Source of the DNA: Bog-159 sp963756605
Lineage (GTDB): Bacteria > Acidobacteriota > Terriglobia > Bryobacterales > Bryobacteraceae
Direction of reading: 5' to 3'
NCBI GenBank assembly: GCA_963756605.1
Contig: CAVWOT010000023.1
Coordinates: 1-64,000, forward strand
DNA: 64,000 nucleotides
Made by a program: the position numbers and the translations under genes. The notes beneath the pieces are model-generated. The model was given only the letters and a program-made list of their open reading frames with translations. It made no database searches and had not been told where the DNA came from. Below are positions 42,167-50,283 of this stretch, piece after piece; the stretch's first letter is position 1; each line of letters begins with the position of its first letter.

Positions 42167-45100
42167 TTAAAACTTCAGGTTGCCCGAGAACTGCAGCGTG
42201 CGCATGCCGACGCCGTTGTTGCCGCCGAAAGCAATGCCTGTGATCTGGCCGGCTTGCGGACTCGTAACGTCGCTATTGAAGCCGCCGAGATTGGTGTGGT
42301 TGAAGAAGTTCCGGGAATCCATGCGGAGGCCGAATGAAACGCGCTCCGTGATGTGGAACAGCTTCTGCGCCGAAAAGTCGAAGTTGATGAAGTGCGGACC
42401 GATCAGCGTATCGATAGGGTAATTACCAAAGGTATTGCTCGCCGGGTACATATATGGGCCGGACGTACACACCAGGTCGGGACAGCCTTCGATCCATTGG
42501 CTGCGGTTCTGCGTCGATGGGTACACGGCTCCGCTTCCCATATCGGGGCGGTTGTTGGGTCCGGCGCCCGGCTTTACCACCCCCGCGGCCGCACCGTAGT
42601 TGTCTATAGTGGGCGACTCGGGAATGCCGCTGTAAAACGTCGTGATCGCGCTGATGGTCCACCCTCCTAAGGCGAGATCCACTCCCTTGTTCGCCGTAGA
42701 ACCGAATTGCCTGCCGTGGCCAAACGGAATATCGTAGTTTTGCGCGATGGTTACCTGGTTGTGCGGCAGCAGGCTGCTATCACCATAGCCCCCCGCCCCA
42801 TTCTGCGGACCATAGATGAAGTAGTAATTGGTATCGTAGGGCCCATCCCAAGTCTTAAGTCTCTGGTAAGTGTAGTTACCCTGCACCGTCCAACCGCTCA
42901 AGGCTCTTATAGTGAGGGTAGACTGGAAGGAGTCATACTGTTGATTAGTGCAGTTACAGTAATACCCCAATCCCTGGGTCCATCCATACAGCGCGTAGTA
43001 CGGCTGTGTAGCCGTTTGCGTGGTCGGATTCCATTCGGCTTCGTTCGGGTTAATCGTGTTGCTGGTGCCTATCCAGCCATGGCGCGTGGAATTGCCCACG
43101 TAGCCGCCTGTAACGGCGATCTTATTCGTGAGCTGCCGCTGGACTGTGCCGTTGTATTGATATACCACCGGCATGGTGAAGACGTCCGGCCGGAACTTCG
43201 GGCTGATCCCGTTCGGCAGCGGGAAAGTGCCGTTCGATCCAACGGTGATGGCCGCGGGAGACGACGGCCCCTGCGAGAGACTAAACACCGAGGCGAACGG
43301 TTGCGTAGACAAGTTGTTGATCTGCTGATAGTCCAGCACCGGCGGGTTCTGCGTTACGTTGTGCCCAAACGTCGAGCCGAAAGTTCCGAGGTTGTAAGAC
43401 CAGCCATAACCTGCGCGCACAACGGTCTTTTTGTCCACCTGGTAAGCCAGGCCGACCCGCGGCGCAAATTCATGCCAGTTCATGTTCTGAATGCCGTGCG
43501 AGGAAACCCCGCCCACCCCGAAAACATACATCAGGCCATTCTGCAAATCGAGCGTGGCGCCGTTCCCCGCGGCGTTCACGGTTTCGGGAAACACCATCTC
43601 CCAACGTACGCCCAGCGAGGCGGTTAGCTTAGGCGTTACGCGCCATTGATCCTGTCCGTAATAGAAGAAGCGCTTCTGGCGCTCCTGGGCGTTGGTGCTG
43701 GAGCTGACGTAGCGGTCGAAGCTGGACGTGTCTCCGAGCAGGAAGGTGGCCAGTCCCATGCCGTCGATCGGGCTTGCGCCGACTGACGTGACATCACCTG
43801 TGTTGTTGCCGTTGAAGTACAATTCGCCGGCCCGGTGGCTGTCGCTGGGCACCCGCAGGTTCTCGGCATAGCGCAGATCCACGCCGAACTTAAAGCTATG
43901 GTTGCCGCGGATCTTAGTGACGTTATCGACAAACTGAATCTGCCGCTCGCTCTGCGTTAACGGGCAGTTGCACTGGTTCACGCCCAAGCCATATCCCAGT
44001 TTGTCGTCGCCCACGCCGCTATCCTGAATGTCGAAGTACGGCATGCCGGAAGTGTAGGTTTTATCCAGGTTCAACCCCGGAATGCCCGCTTGCGTGGCCG
44101 GGTCCGTGCCAAAGCCGTTAGGCACATCCGTAACGTGATACCGCATGTAGCCCAGCCGGAATTCGTTCACCACGGTCGGACTGATCGTGTACGTCCAACC
44201 TGCCGCCAGACTCTGGTTCAGCGCGCTCGAGTCGCCCGCGTAGTTGCCGAAATTGGGGCCGCCGGCCTCCAGGCCGAACGCGCCCGGAGCCTGCTCGGTA
44301 TAGGCTGCGTAGCTATAGCGGCCGAAGATGGAATTCTTCTGGTTCAGATAGTAATCCCACCGCGTATTCCAAAGGTTGCCCGTAATCGCGACGTCGCCGC
44401 TGGCATCGTAGTTGTTGGCATAGCTGATGCCGTTTGACGTCGTGTTGGGCAGCGGCCAATACGCCATGATCGCCAAAGCTTGCGGGCTCAACCGGGCTGT
44501 GGGGATAACATTATTCGGGAATGGCACGCGGCCCACACCCGTCGTTTGATTGCCGCTGGCGGGATCATAGATCTGATAGTTCGGGCTGGCCGCCAGCCAA
44601 TCGCTCAAATTGCCGGTCCGATCCTGGGCGCTGGGTACCGATGTGTTCAGGGAGCCGCCAAGCGCCTGACGGTTCAATTGCGCATCGCCGAAGAAGAAGA
44701 GTTTGTCCTTGATTACACGGCCACCGATGGACCCGCCGAACTGGTTCTGCCGGTATACGGGGTTGCCGTTGGTAAAGGGGTTTCTGGCAAAATCCGTGAA
44801 GCCCGGAGTGTTTACCTGCAGAAACTCAAACGCATCGCCATGGAAATCGTTGGTGCCGGATTTGGTCGAATAGCTGGCGATTCCACCACCCGTGTACGAG
44901 AATTCCGCATCGAAGTCCTGGTTGGCTTGCTTCACCTCGGCGACCGAGTCGAAGGTCGGGTTAATGACGATAATTCCCAAAATAGGATCCTGGTTGGTGG
45001 TGCCATCCAACTCGTATCCCATGGCGTCGAAGACTTGGCCGTTTACGACCATCTGCACGCTTCCCTGCGGATTTTCGTCGGAGGCGTGCGCCCAGCCGAA

Positions 45101-45610
45101 CGGCACCGTCCCTGGATTCAACAACTCGAAGGCCTGCAGGTTGCGGCCGACACTGGGAAGTTCCTCGATCTGGTGGGCGTCGAACGTTTGCGCCACGTCG
45201 GCGCGGTCGGACTGCAACAGCGGTGCCGCCGCCGTCACTTCCACTTCTTGGGAAACATTGCCGACCTGCATCGCCACATCGAAACGGGCAACGGCATCTA
45301 CTTGCACCGTAATCGGGTTGGAGATAGCCTTCGTGAACCCCGGCGCCTCAATCGACACCTGGTACTGGCCAGGGATCAGCTGTCCTTTAGTGTAGTTGCC
45401 GGATTCATTCGTAGTCGTGTCGGACTGTGTGCCTTTAGCGGTATCCGTGATGACTACTTTGGCGCCGTTGACGGCGGCACCTGTGGGATCGGTGACGGTC
45501 CCCACGATACTACCGAAAACCTGTTGCGCGCGTAATGTTCCATTGAGGCAGAACAAAAGTGCGAAAGAAAAACATAAGGCTAACGTAGCCAATTTACGCA
45601 GACTGAGCAT
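42167..45610 (-). CDS. Oar-like TonB-dependent outer-membrane receptor
   Basis: The ATG at 45610 (MLSLRKLATLALCFSFALLF) follows a GGGGGGAAA site. The protein has 1147 residues with a signal peptide. Residues 30-115 are a carboxypeptidase-like regulatory (Ig) domain (GSIVGTVTDPTGAAVNGAKV). A plug follows (DRADVAQTFDAHQIEELPSV, GGGIASYSTKSGTNDFHGDA) and then a very long beta-barrel ending in LQFSGNLKF, with the terminal aromatic residue expected for BAM insertion. Acidobacteria have many such receptors; they probably import polysaccharide fragments or peptides. The N-terminal TonB box is not distinct. It is divergent from the CRTAC1 gene. Confidence 0.93.
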   Translation of the reverse strand: MLSLRKLATLALCFSFALLFCLNGTLRAQQVFGSIVGTVTDPTGAAVNGAKVVITDTAKGTQSDTTTNESGNYTKGQLIPGQYQVSIEAPGFTKAISNPITVQVDAVARFDVAMQVGNVSQEVEVTAAAPLLQSDRADVAQTFDAHQIEELPSVGRNLQAFELLNPGTVPFGWAHASDENPQGSVQMVVNGQVFDAMGYELDGTTNQDPILGIIVINPTFDSVAEVKQANQDFDAEFSYTGGGIASYSTKSGTNDFHGDAFEFLQVNTPGFTDFARNPFTNGNPVYRQNQFGGSIGGRVIKDKLFFFGDAQLNRQALGGSLNTSVPSAQDRTGNLSDWLAASPNYQIYDPASGNQTTGVGRVPFPNNVIPTARLSPQALAIMAYWPLPNTTSNGISYANNYDASGDVAITGNLWNTRWDYYLNQKNSIFGRYSYAAYTEQAPGAFGLEAGGPNFGNYAGDSSALNQSLAAGWTYTISPTVVNEFRLGYMRYHVTDVPNGFGTDPATQAGIPGLNLDKTYTSGMPYFDIQDSGVGDDKLGYGLGVNQCNCPLTQSERQIQFVDNVTKIRGNHSFKFGVDLRYAENLRVPSDSHRAGELYFNGNNTGDVTSVGASPIDGMGLATFLLGDTSSFDRYVSSSTNAQERQKRFFYYGQDQWRVTPKLTASLGVRWEMVFPETVNAAGNGATLDLQNGLMYVFGVGGVSSHGIQNMNWHEFAPRVGLAYQVDKKTVVRAGYGWSYNLGTFGSTFGHNVTQNPPVLDYQQINNLSTQPFASVFSLSQGPSSPAAITVGSNGTFPLPNGISPKFRPDVFTMPVVYQYNGTVQRQLTNKIAVTGGYVGNSTRHGWIGTSNTINPNEAEWNPTTQTATQPYYALYGWTQGLGYYCNCTNQQYDSFQSTLTIRALSGWTVQGNYTYQRLKTWDGPYDTNYYFIYGPQNGAGGYGDSSLLPHNQVTIAQNYDIPFGHGRQFGSTANKGVDLALGGWTISAITTFYSGIPESPTIDNYGAAAGVVKPGAGPNNRPDMGSGAVYPSTQNRSQWIEGCPDLVCTSGPYMYPASNTFGNYPIDTLIGPHFINFDFSAQKLFHITERVSFGLRMDSRNFFNHTNLGGFNSDVTSPQAGQITGIAFGGNNGVGMRTLQFSGNLKF

Positions 45611-45757
45611 TTTCCCCCCTCTGAACAATCGCTGATCTTGAAAACGCAAAACTAACCCTCTGTTGACAGCCCGGCTGATGCATCCTCGGCACAGCAACAA
45701 TAACGGTTGGGTACATAATAGATCCAGATTAGGCGCAGGGCAAGTGCTGAATGTGTT

Positions 45758-45814
45758 TGTTACGGTTAACTATTACAGATGCTTTTGTTGCATATATTTA
45801 CATCGGCCGTAACA
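45758..45814. promoter_or_regulatory. Inverted repeat TGTTACGG / CCGTAACA in divergent promoter region
   Basis: TGTTACGG at 45758-45765 pairs with CCGTAACA at 45807-45814, enclosing an AT-rich stretch (GCATATATTTACAT). Further partial copies (ATTACAG, CGTTACAG) flank it. It sits in the AT-rich gap between the TonB receptor and the CRTAC1 gene and may be an operator or paired binding sites. Confidence 0.35.
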
Positions 45815-45947
45815 TCACTGTTTAATCGTTACAGTGGACAAATTGCGCCGGTAACGTAGGTGGCGGAAGCCGCCAGCGAGATTATCCAAGCAGTCGGATA
45901 TTGAACGCGGCCGACCCGGATGCCATAATGTGGCTACTGTATTTAAT

Positions 45948-47669
45948 ATGAGTAGCCGGCCATTCGCGCTCGACCGCAGGCAGTTCATACGCTCGCTTTC
46001 GACAGCCATTCCAGTGTTCGCGTTCGATCAACTGGTTGAGGGTCTTCCGTTGGGCGTGCGGTTCGTGGACGTGGCGCGGGAGGCTGGATTGCAAGCCAAG
46101 ACCATCTTCGGCGGGGAAAACAAGAACAAATTTCTGATGGAAACCACTGGCTGCGGATGTGCGTTCTTCGACTATGATGGCGATGGCTGGCTGGATATCT
46201 TTCTGGTAAACGGCACGCGGTTTGAGGCCGACTGGAACGCGGCGCAGGCTCCCGTCAGCCGGCTGTACAAGAACAACCGGGACGGCACTTTCACCGACGT
46301 CACCCTGGCGGCAGGTATAGCGCGCACGGGTTGGGGCCAGGGCTGCTGTGTGGGAGATTACAACAATGACGGTTACGACGATCTGTTCGTCACCTATTGG
46401 GGCGATTGCGCGTTGTGGCGGAACGAGGGCCGTGGCAAGTTCACGGATGTAGCCAGGAAAGCAGGGGTTACCACCGACGCCGGCAACGGGCAGAGGCGCT
46501 GGAATACCGGCTGCGCGTTTGTGGATTATGACAAAGACGGCCATCTGGACCTGTTTATTGCCAACTATATCGATTTCGATCCGAAGACGGCGCCGCTTCC
46601 GGAATCCGGGCCATGCCTGTTCAAGGCGATCGTAGTGGCGTGTGGGCCGCCGGGACTGCAGGGCGGCAAGAACATCCTTTTCCACAATAATGGCGACGGG
46701 ACTTTTGCAGATCTCAGCCAGAAGGCAGGCATTCTTAAGACGCAGGGTACTTACGGTCTGGGCGTGGCGGTTTCCGATTTCGATAATGACGGCTGGCCGG
46801 ACATCTACGTAGCGAACGATTCTACGTCTTCGGCGCTGTACCGTAATAATCACGACGGCACGTTTTCGGAGATCGCAATTGAAGCCGGCGTGGCGTATAG
46901 TCCGGATGGAAAGCCGCAATCCGGCATGGGCGTTTCGGTAGCCGATTACGACGGCGATGGGCGTTTTGATATCGTGAAGACCAACTTCGCCGGCGACACC
47001 TCGAGCCTGTACCACAACCTGGGGAACAATTATTTCGAAGACATGACGTTCCAGGCCGGGTTGGGGCGGAATACGCGCTTTATGGGCTGGGGGGTGGGGT
47101 TCTTCGATTTCGATAACGACGGCTGGCCGGACATTCTGGCTGTGAACGGGCACGTGTACCCGGAGGTGGGGCAAACCAACGACGAGCAAGGCTATCGGGA
47201 ACGGAAGGTGTTGTACCACAATCTGGGAAACGGCCGGTTTGCGGATGTGTCGCACGACGCCGGGCCGGGGATTCTGGAGCCGGCCTCGGCGCGCGGGTGT
47301 GCCTTCGGCGATTTCGATAACGACGGCGACGTGGACGTGCTCATCAACTGCGTCAACGATACACCGCAACTGCTGCGGTGCGACAGCCAGGTGAAGAACA
47401 ACTGGTTGAAGGTGAAGACGGTTGGGGTGAGATCGAACCGGTCGGGGATCGGCGCGCGGATCTACTGCACGCCGGCGGGCGGACGGAGACTGATGGACGA
47501 AGTGCGCAGCGGGAGCGGCTATATTTCGCAGAGCGATCTGCGGGTGCACTTCGGACTGGGGGTGGCGGCCGCGGCGGATCTCGAAATCCACTGGCCTAGC
47601 GGGCAAGTGGACCGGGTGACCGGGGTGAAGGCGAACCAGGTAATTACGGTTACGGAGGGGAAGGGCTGA
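45948..47669 (+). CDS. CRTAC1/FG-GAP (ASPIC/UnbV) protein with Tat signal
   Basis: The ATG at 45948 gives 573 residues. A twin-arginine-like signal is visible (LDRRQFIRSLSTAIPVFAF). Repeated FG-GAP/VCBS Ca2+-binding loops run through the chain: FFDYDGDGWLDIFLVNG, VGDYNNDGYDDLFVTYWG, FVDYDKDGHLDLFIANY, VSDFDNDGWPDIYVAND, VADYDGDGRFDIVKTNF and FGDFDNDGDVDVLINC. The C-terminal ASPIC/UnbV domain reads GVRSNRSGIGARIYC, then VHFGLGVAAAADLEIHWPSG. It is an exported seven-bladed integrin-like propeller. Its divergent pairing with a TonB receptor suggests shared regulation; the ligand is unknown. Confidence 0.92.
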   Translation: MSSRPFALDRRQFIRSLSTAIPVFAFDQLVEGLPLGVRFVDVAREAGLQAKTIFGGENKNKFLMETTGCGCAFFDYDGDGWLDIFLVNGTRFEADWNAAQAPVSRLYKNNRDGTFTDVTLAAGIARTGWGQGCCVGDYNNDGYDDLFVTYWGDCALWRNEGRGKFTDVARKAGVTTDAGNGQRRWNTGCAFVDYDKDGHLDLFIANYIDFDPKTAPLPESGPCLFKAIVVACGPPGLQGGKNILFHNNGDGTFADLSQKAGILKTQGTYGLGVAVSDFDNDGWPDIYVANDSTSSALYRNNHDGTFSEIAIEAGVAYSPDGKPQSGMGVSVADYDGDGRFDIVKTNFAGDTSSLYHNLGNNYFEDMTFQAGLGRNTRFMGWGVGFFDFDNDGWPDILAVNGHVYPEVGQTNDEQGYRERKVLYHNLGNGRFADVSHDAGPGILEPASARGCAFGDFDNDGDVDVLINCVNDTPQLLRCDSQVKNNWLKVKTVGVRSNRSGIGARIYCTPAGGRRLMDEVRSGSGYISQSDLRVHFGLGVAAAADLEIHWPSGQVDRVTGVKANQVITVTEGKG

Positions 47670-47676
47670 TGGCGGG

Positions 47677-47722
47677 TTTTGGGTGGTGGGTTGTGGGTGG
47701 TGGGTGGTTGGTTGTGGGCAGT
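47677..47722 (+). repeat. GGTGGGT-rich repeat in leader of glutamate decarboxylase gene
   Basis: The run contains TTTTGGGTGGTGGGTTGTGG, then GTGGTGGGTGGTTGG. It belongs to the GGTGG-rich family also seen at 31.86, 49.38 and 57.43 kb. It ends about 10 bases before the start at 47733 and replaces any normal ribosome site. Its G runs could form a quadruplex. Confidence 0.65.
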
Positions 47723-47732
47723 AATTACGCTT

Positions 47733-49118
47733 ATGGACGACACCAATAATCACTCAAAGCACGAGCTTTCGCGCATCTTGCGGCCGATGTATGCCAGGCA
47801 GTGGCTGTTGGGGCCGGCGCCGCGGCATACGATTCCGGCGGATGGCATGCCGCCGTCGACGGCGTATCATCTCATTCACGATGAACTGATCGTGGACGGC
47901 AGTTCGCGTTTCAACCTGGCCACGTTCTGCGGCACTTGGATGGAGCCGGAAGCCAACAAGCTGATGACCGAAACGTTCGACAAGAACATGATCGACAAGG
48001 ACGAGTACCCGCAGACGGCGGAACTCGAGATGCGGTGCGTCCATATGCTGGCGGACTTGTGGCATGCGCCGGACGCCGCGAATGCGCTGGGGACATCCAC
48101 GATCGGTTCGAGCGAGGCTTGCATGCTGGGCGGCTTAGCCCTGAAGTGGCGCTGGCGCGAGAGGATGCGCAAGGCTGGCAAACCGTTGGACCGGCCCAAC
48201 CTGGTGCTGGGCACGAACACGCAGGTGTGCTGGCACAAGTTCGTGCGCTATTGGGATGTGGAAGAGCGCGCGGTGCCCATCGAAGGCGAACGGTTCGTGA
48301 CGGATCCGGAGCGGGCGGCGGCGGCGTGCGACGAGAATACGATCGGGGTGGTGTCCGTTCTGGGCAGCACTTTCACCGGGGATTACGAAGATGTGGAAGC
48401 GCTGAGTGCCGCACTGGACCGGCTGCAGGAGAAGACCGGCCTGGATATTCCGATTCACGTGGATGGCGCGAGCGGCGCCTTTGTGGCGCCGTTCCTGCAA
48501 CCCCAGGTGCGCTGGGATTTCCGGCTGCCGCGGGTGAAGTCGATCAACACGTCGGGCCACAAATACGGGCTGGTGTATCCGGGCGTGGGCTGGGTAATCT
48601 GGCGCGAGGTTGCGGATCTCGACCCGGGGCTGATCTTCAACGTGGACTATCTGGGGGGAACCATGCCGACGCTGGCGATCAATTTCTCCCGGCCTGCCAG
48701 CCAGATTGTGGCGCAGTATTACAACTTGATCCGGCTGGGGATTTCGGGGTATCGCGCGATCCACCAGGCGTGCCAGGATGTGGCGGTGCATCTGGCCGGC
48801 GAAATTGCCGGGATCGGGCCATTCGAACTGGTGAGCCAGGGAAGGGATCTTCCGGTGTTCGCGTGGAAGCTGAAAGAGCCCGCGCATTGGTCGCTTTACG
48901 ATCTGGCTGACCGGCTGCGCGACCGCGGCTGGCAGGTACCGGCCTACCGGATGCCGGCGAACCGGCAGGATCTGGTGGTGCAACGGGCGGTGGTGCGTAA
49001 TGGATTCACGCGGGATTTGGCGGACATGCTGGTGAAGGATATCCGGCGGCATTTGGATTGGTTCGCGTCGCAGCCGGGACTGAAGCCGAAGGTGGAGGGG
49101 GCGCAGTTCCATCACTGA
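47733..49118 (+). CDS. gadB: Glutamate decarboxylase
   Basis: The start at 47733 (MDDTNNHSKHELSR) gives 461 residues, normal for the group II PLP enzyme. Landmarks are GTWMEPEANKLMTETFDKN, IGSSEACMLGGLALKWRWR, HVDGASGAFVAPF (Asp of the PLP pocket), and Lys277 in NTSGHKYGLVYPG, the Schiff-base Lys (Lys276 in E. coli GadB). It turns glutamate plus H+ into GABA and CO2, consuming protons in acid stress. No glutamate/GABA antiporter lies in the window. A GGTGG-rich repeat fills the leader, so translation initiation is unusual. Confidence 0.95.
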   Translation: MDDTNNHSKHELSRILRPMYARQWLLGPAPRHTIPADGMPPSTAYHLIHDELIVDGSSRFNLATFCGTWMEPEANKLMTETFDKNMIDKDEYPQTAELEMRCVHMLADLWHAPDAANALGTSTIGSSEACMLGGLALKWRWRERMRKAGKPLDRPNLVLGTNTQVCWHKFVRYWDVEERAVPIEGERFVTDPERAAAACDENTIGVVSVLGSTFTGDYEDVEALSAALDRLQEKTGLDIPIHVDGASGAFVAPFLQPQVRWDFRLPRVKSINTSGHKYGLVYPGVGWVIWREVADLDPGLIFNVDYLGGTMPTLAINFSRPASQIVAQYYNLIRLGISGYRAIHQACQDVAVHLAGEIAGIGPFELVSQGRDLPVFAWKLKEPAHWSLYDLADRLRDRGWQVPAYRMPANRQDLVVQRAVVRNGFTRDLADMLVKDIRRHLDWFASQPGLKPKVEGAQFHH

Positions 49119-49557
49119 GGCTTCGCCTGAACGCTACCCTTGCAGCGGCGCTGAAGCCCGGCTCCAGCTAAAGCCTGGCTAAAGCCCGCCCTCCAAAAGT
49201 CCAGCGGCCTTACACGAGTCCTGAGAGTTCGTTTGGGCAGAGGGATGCAATTTCCTCGCAGGAGGCGCTGGTCTGTTCAAAAGATGCGGTCTGGTCTCGT
49301 AACCCGTACCAGCTTCGGCAGAACCACCGGCGCTCTTTAAAAGTGCTCCCACCCAAGGGCGAGATCTCCGGGGCTGTGGGTGGTGGGTGGTGGGTTGTGG
49401 CGACCGAAGCCTATCCTGTTGAATTTGCGTCTTGGCGCGGCGGCTGCGGGTTATGGGTGGTGGGTCGTGGGTGGTGGTTTTTGGGTAGTTGCGGGACACT
49501 GGTTGCGTCACCGTTGTGGCGGGCGGATGGTTTGTCAAAGATCAGGGGGACAGGTTG
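49119..49557. other. Intergenic region with GGTGG-rich repeats
   Basis: No gene is supported. Near 49150-49195 are short imperfect palindromes (CTGAAGCCCGGCTCCAG type). From about 49375 the GGTGGGTGG-rich block is listed separately. Confidence 0.5.
49375..49500 (+). repeat. GGTGGGT-rich dispersed repeat
   Basis: Two dense blocks, GTGGGTGGTGGGTGGTGG (49376 on) and GGGTGGTGGGTCGTGGGTGG (about 49454 on), are separated by about 55 bases of ordinary sequence. It is the same family as the copies at 47.68 and 57.43 kb. Confidence 0.65.
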
Positions 49558-50100
49558 TTAACGGGTATCGAAGGGGGCTGGGGCGCAGAGCGCCGGATGG
49601 TCCGCGGTGGATTCGGACATTTTGTACCGGTGGAGTTCGAGCGGCGATGATTCGCGCGCGGCGGGCTTTGCCTGGGGAAGGGACTTAGGCTGCTTTTGTA
49701 ACTGCTGGAGAGCTTGCATAGCGGAAGTGAAGGAGCGCTCGAGCCGCGCGCGCTGGGTGGAGACTTCGCGCAACAGCGCCAGTTGCTTGTCGAGCGGAAG
49801 ATCCGCTTCGTAGATGAGCCGCTCGCCACGGGCCAGGCGGGCGAGCAGCCATTGGGCGGTGGCCATCTGTTCCAGGTGCAGGCGCTCGGTGCGGTTTTGG
49901 GGCTGCCAATCGGCCGCGAGATCGTCCCAGAGTTGCTGGTACTCGGCGGGGTCTTCGCCGGGGATCAGGAGGTCGCGGGCGCGCAGGCCGTACTTGAGGG
50001 CGTTAAGGCGCACGGCGGCCTTACCTTCTGGAGTTTTCGGACCGGTGGACAGCCGGGCATTCTGCTGGTTGGCTGCATGTTGTTTCGCGGAAATCAGCAT
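49558..50100 (-). CDS. Hypothetical protein of the 'STGPKTPEGK' family
   Basis: The ATG at 50100 (MLISAKQHAANQQNARLSTG) has GGAAAGGAAA upstream and gives 180 residues. The opening is a widespread acidobacterial motif (NARLSTGPKTPEGKAAVRLN, ALKYGLRA), followed by helical, Gln/Arg-rich sequence (QMATAQWLLARLARGERLIY, QRARLERSFTSAMQALQQLQ) that should form a coiled coil. It is basic and without a signal peptide. These genes are often multi-copy in such genomes and lie near mobile DNA. The function is unknown. Confidence 0.75.
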   Translation of the reverse strand: MLISAKQHAANQQNARLSTGPKTPEGKAAVRLNALKYGLRARDLLIPGEDPAEYQQLWDDLAADWQPQNRTERLHLEQMATAQWLLARLARGERLIYEADLPLDKQLALLREVSTQRARLERSFTSAMQALQQLQKQPKSLPQAKPAARESSPLELHRYKMSESTADHPALCAPAPFDTR

Positions 50101-50283
50101 TTCGATTTTTCCTTTCCTTTGACGCGGAGGGTATGACGGGATCCGCCATCCGATTCCATGATAGGGATGGCAAGTTGGCGGGGGCGGTGTGATTGCGGGC
50201 ACTAAGTTGATATGTATTGCGATTAGTGGAGAGTAGAAGCCCGGTTTTTATTTTTGAAGTTTGTGACTGGTTGGGAGATGGAG
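50101..50283. other. Leader of the 180-aa gene and IS256 target site
   Basis: No gene. The right end holds the IS256 target duplicate AGATGGAG at 50276-50283, repeated at 51918-51925. Confidence 0.55.

Noticed and set aside
42707..45535. Plus-strand frames opposite the TonB-dependent receptor
   Set aside because: They are antisense to a receptor with signal peptide, plug and terminal aromatic residue.
45882..47753. 623-codon minus-strand frame over the CRTAC1 gene
   Set aside because: It is Val/Arg/His-rich shadow sequence; the plus strand has repeated DxDxDG calcium loops.
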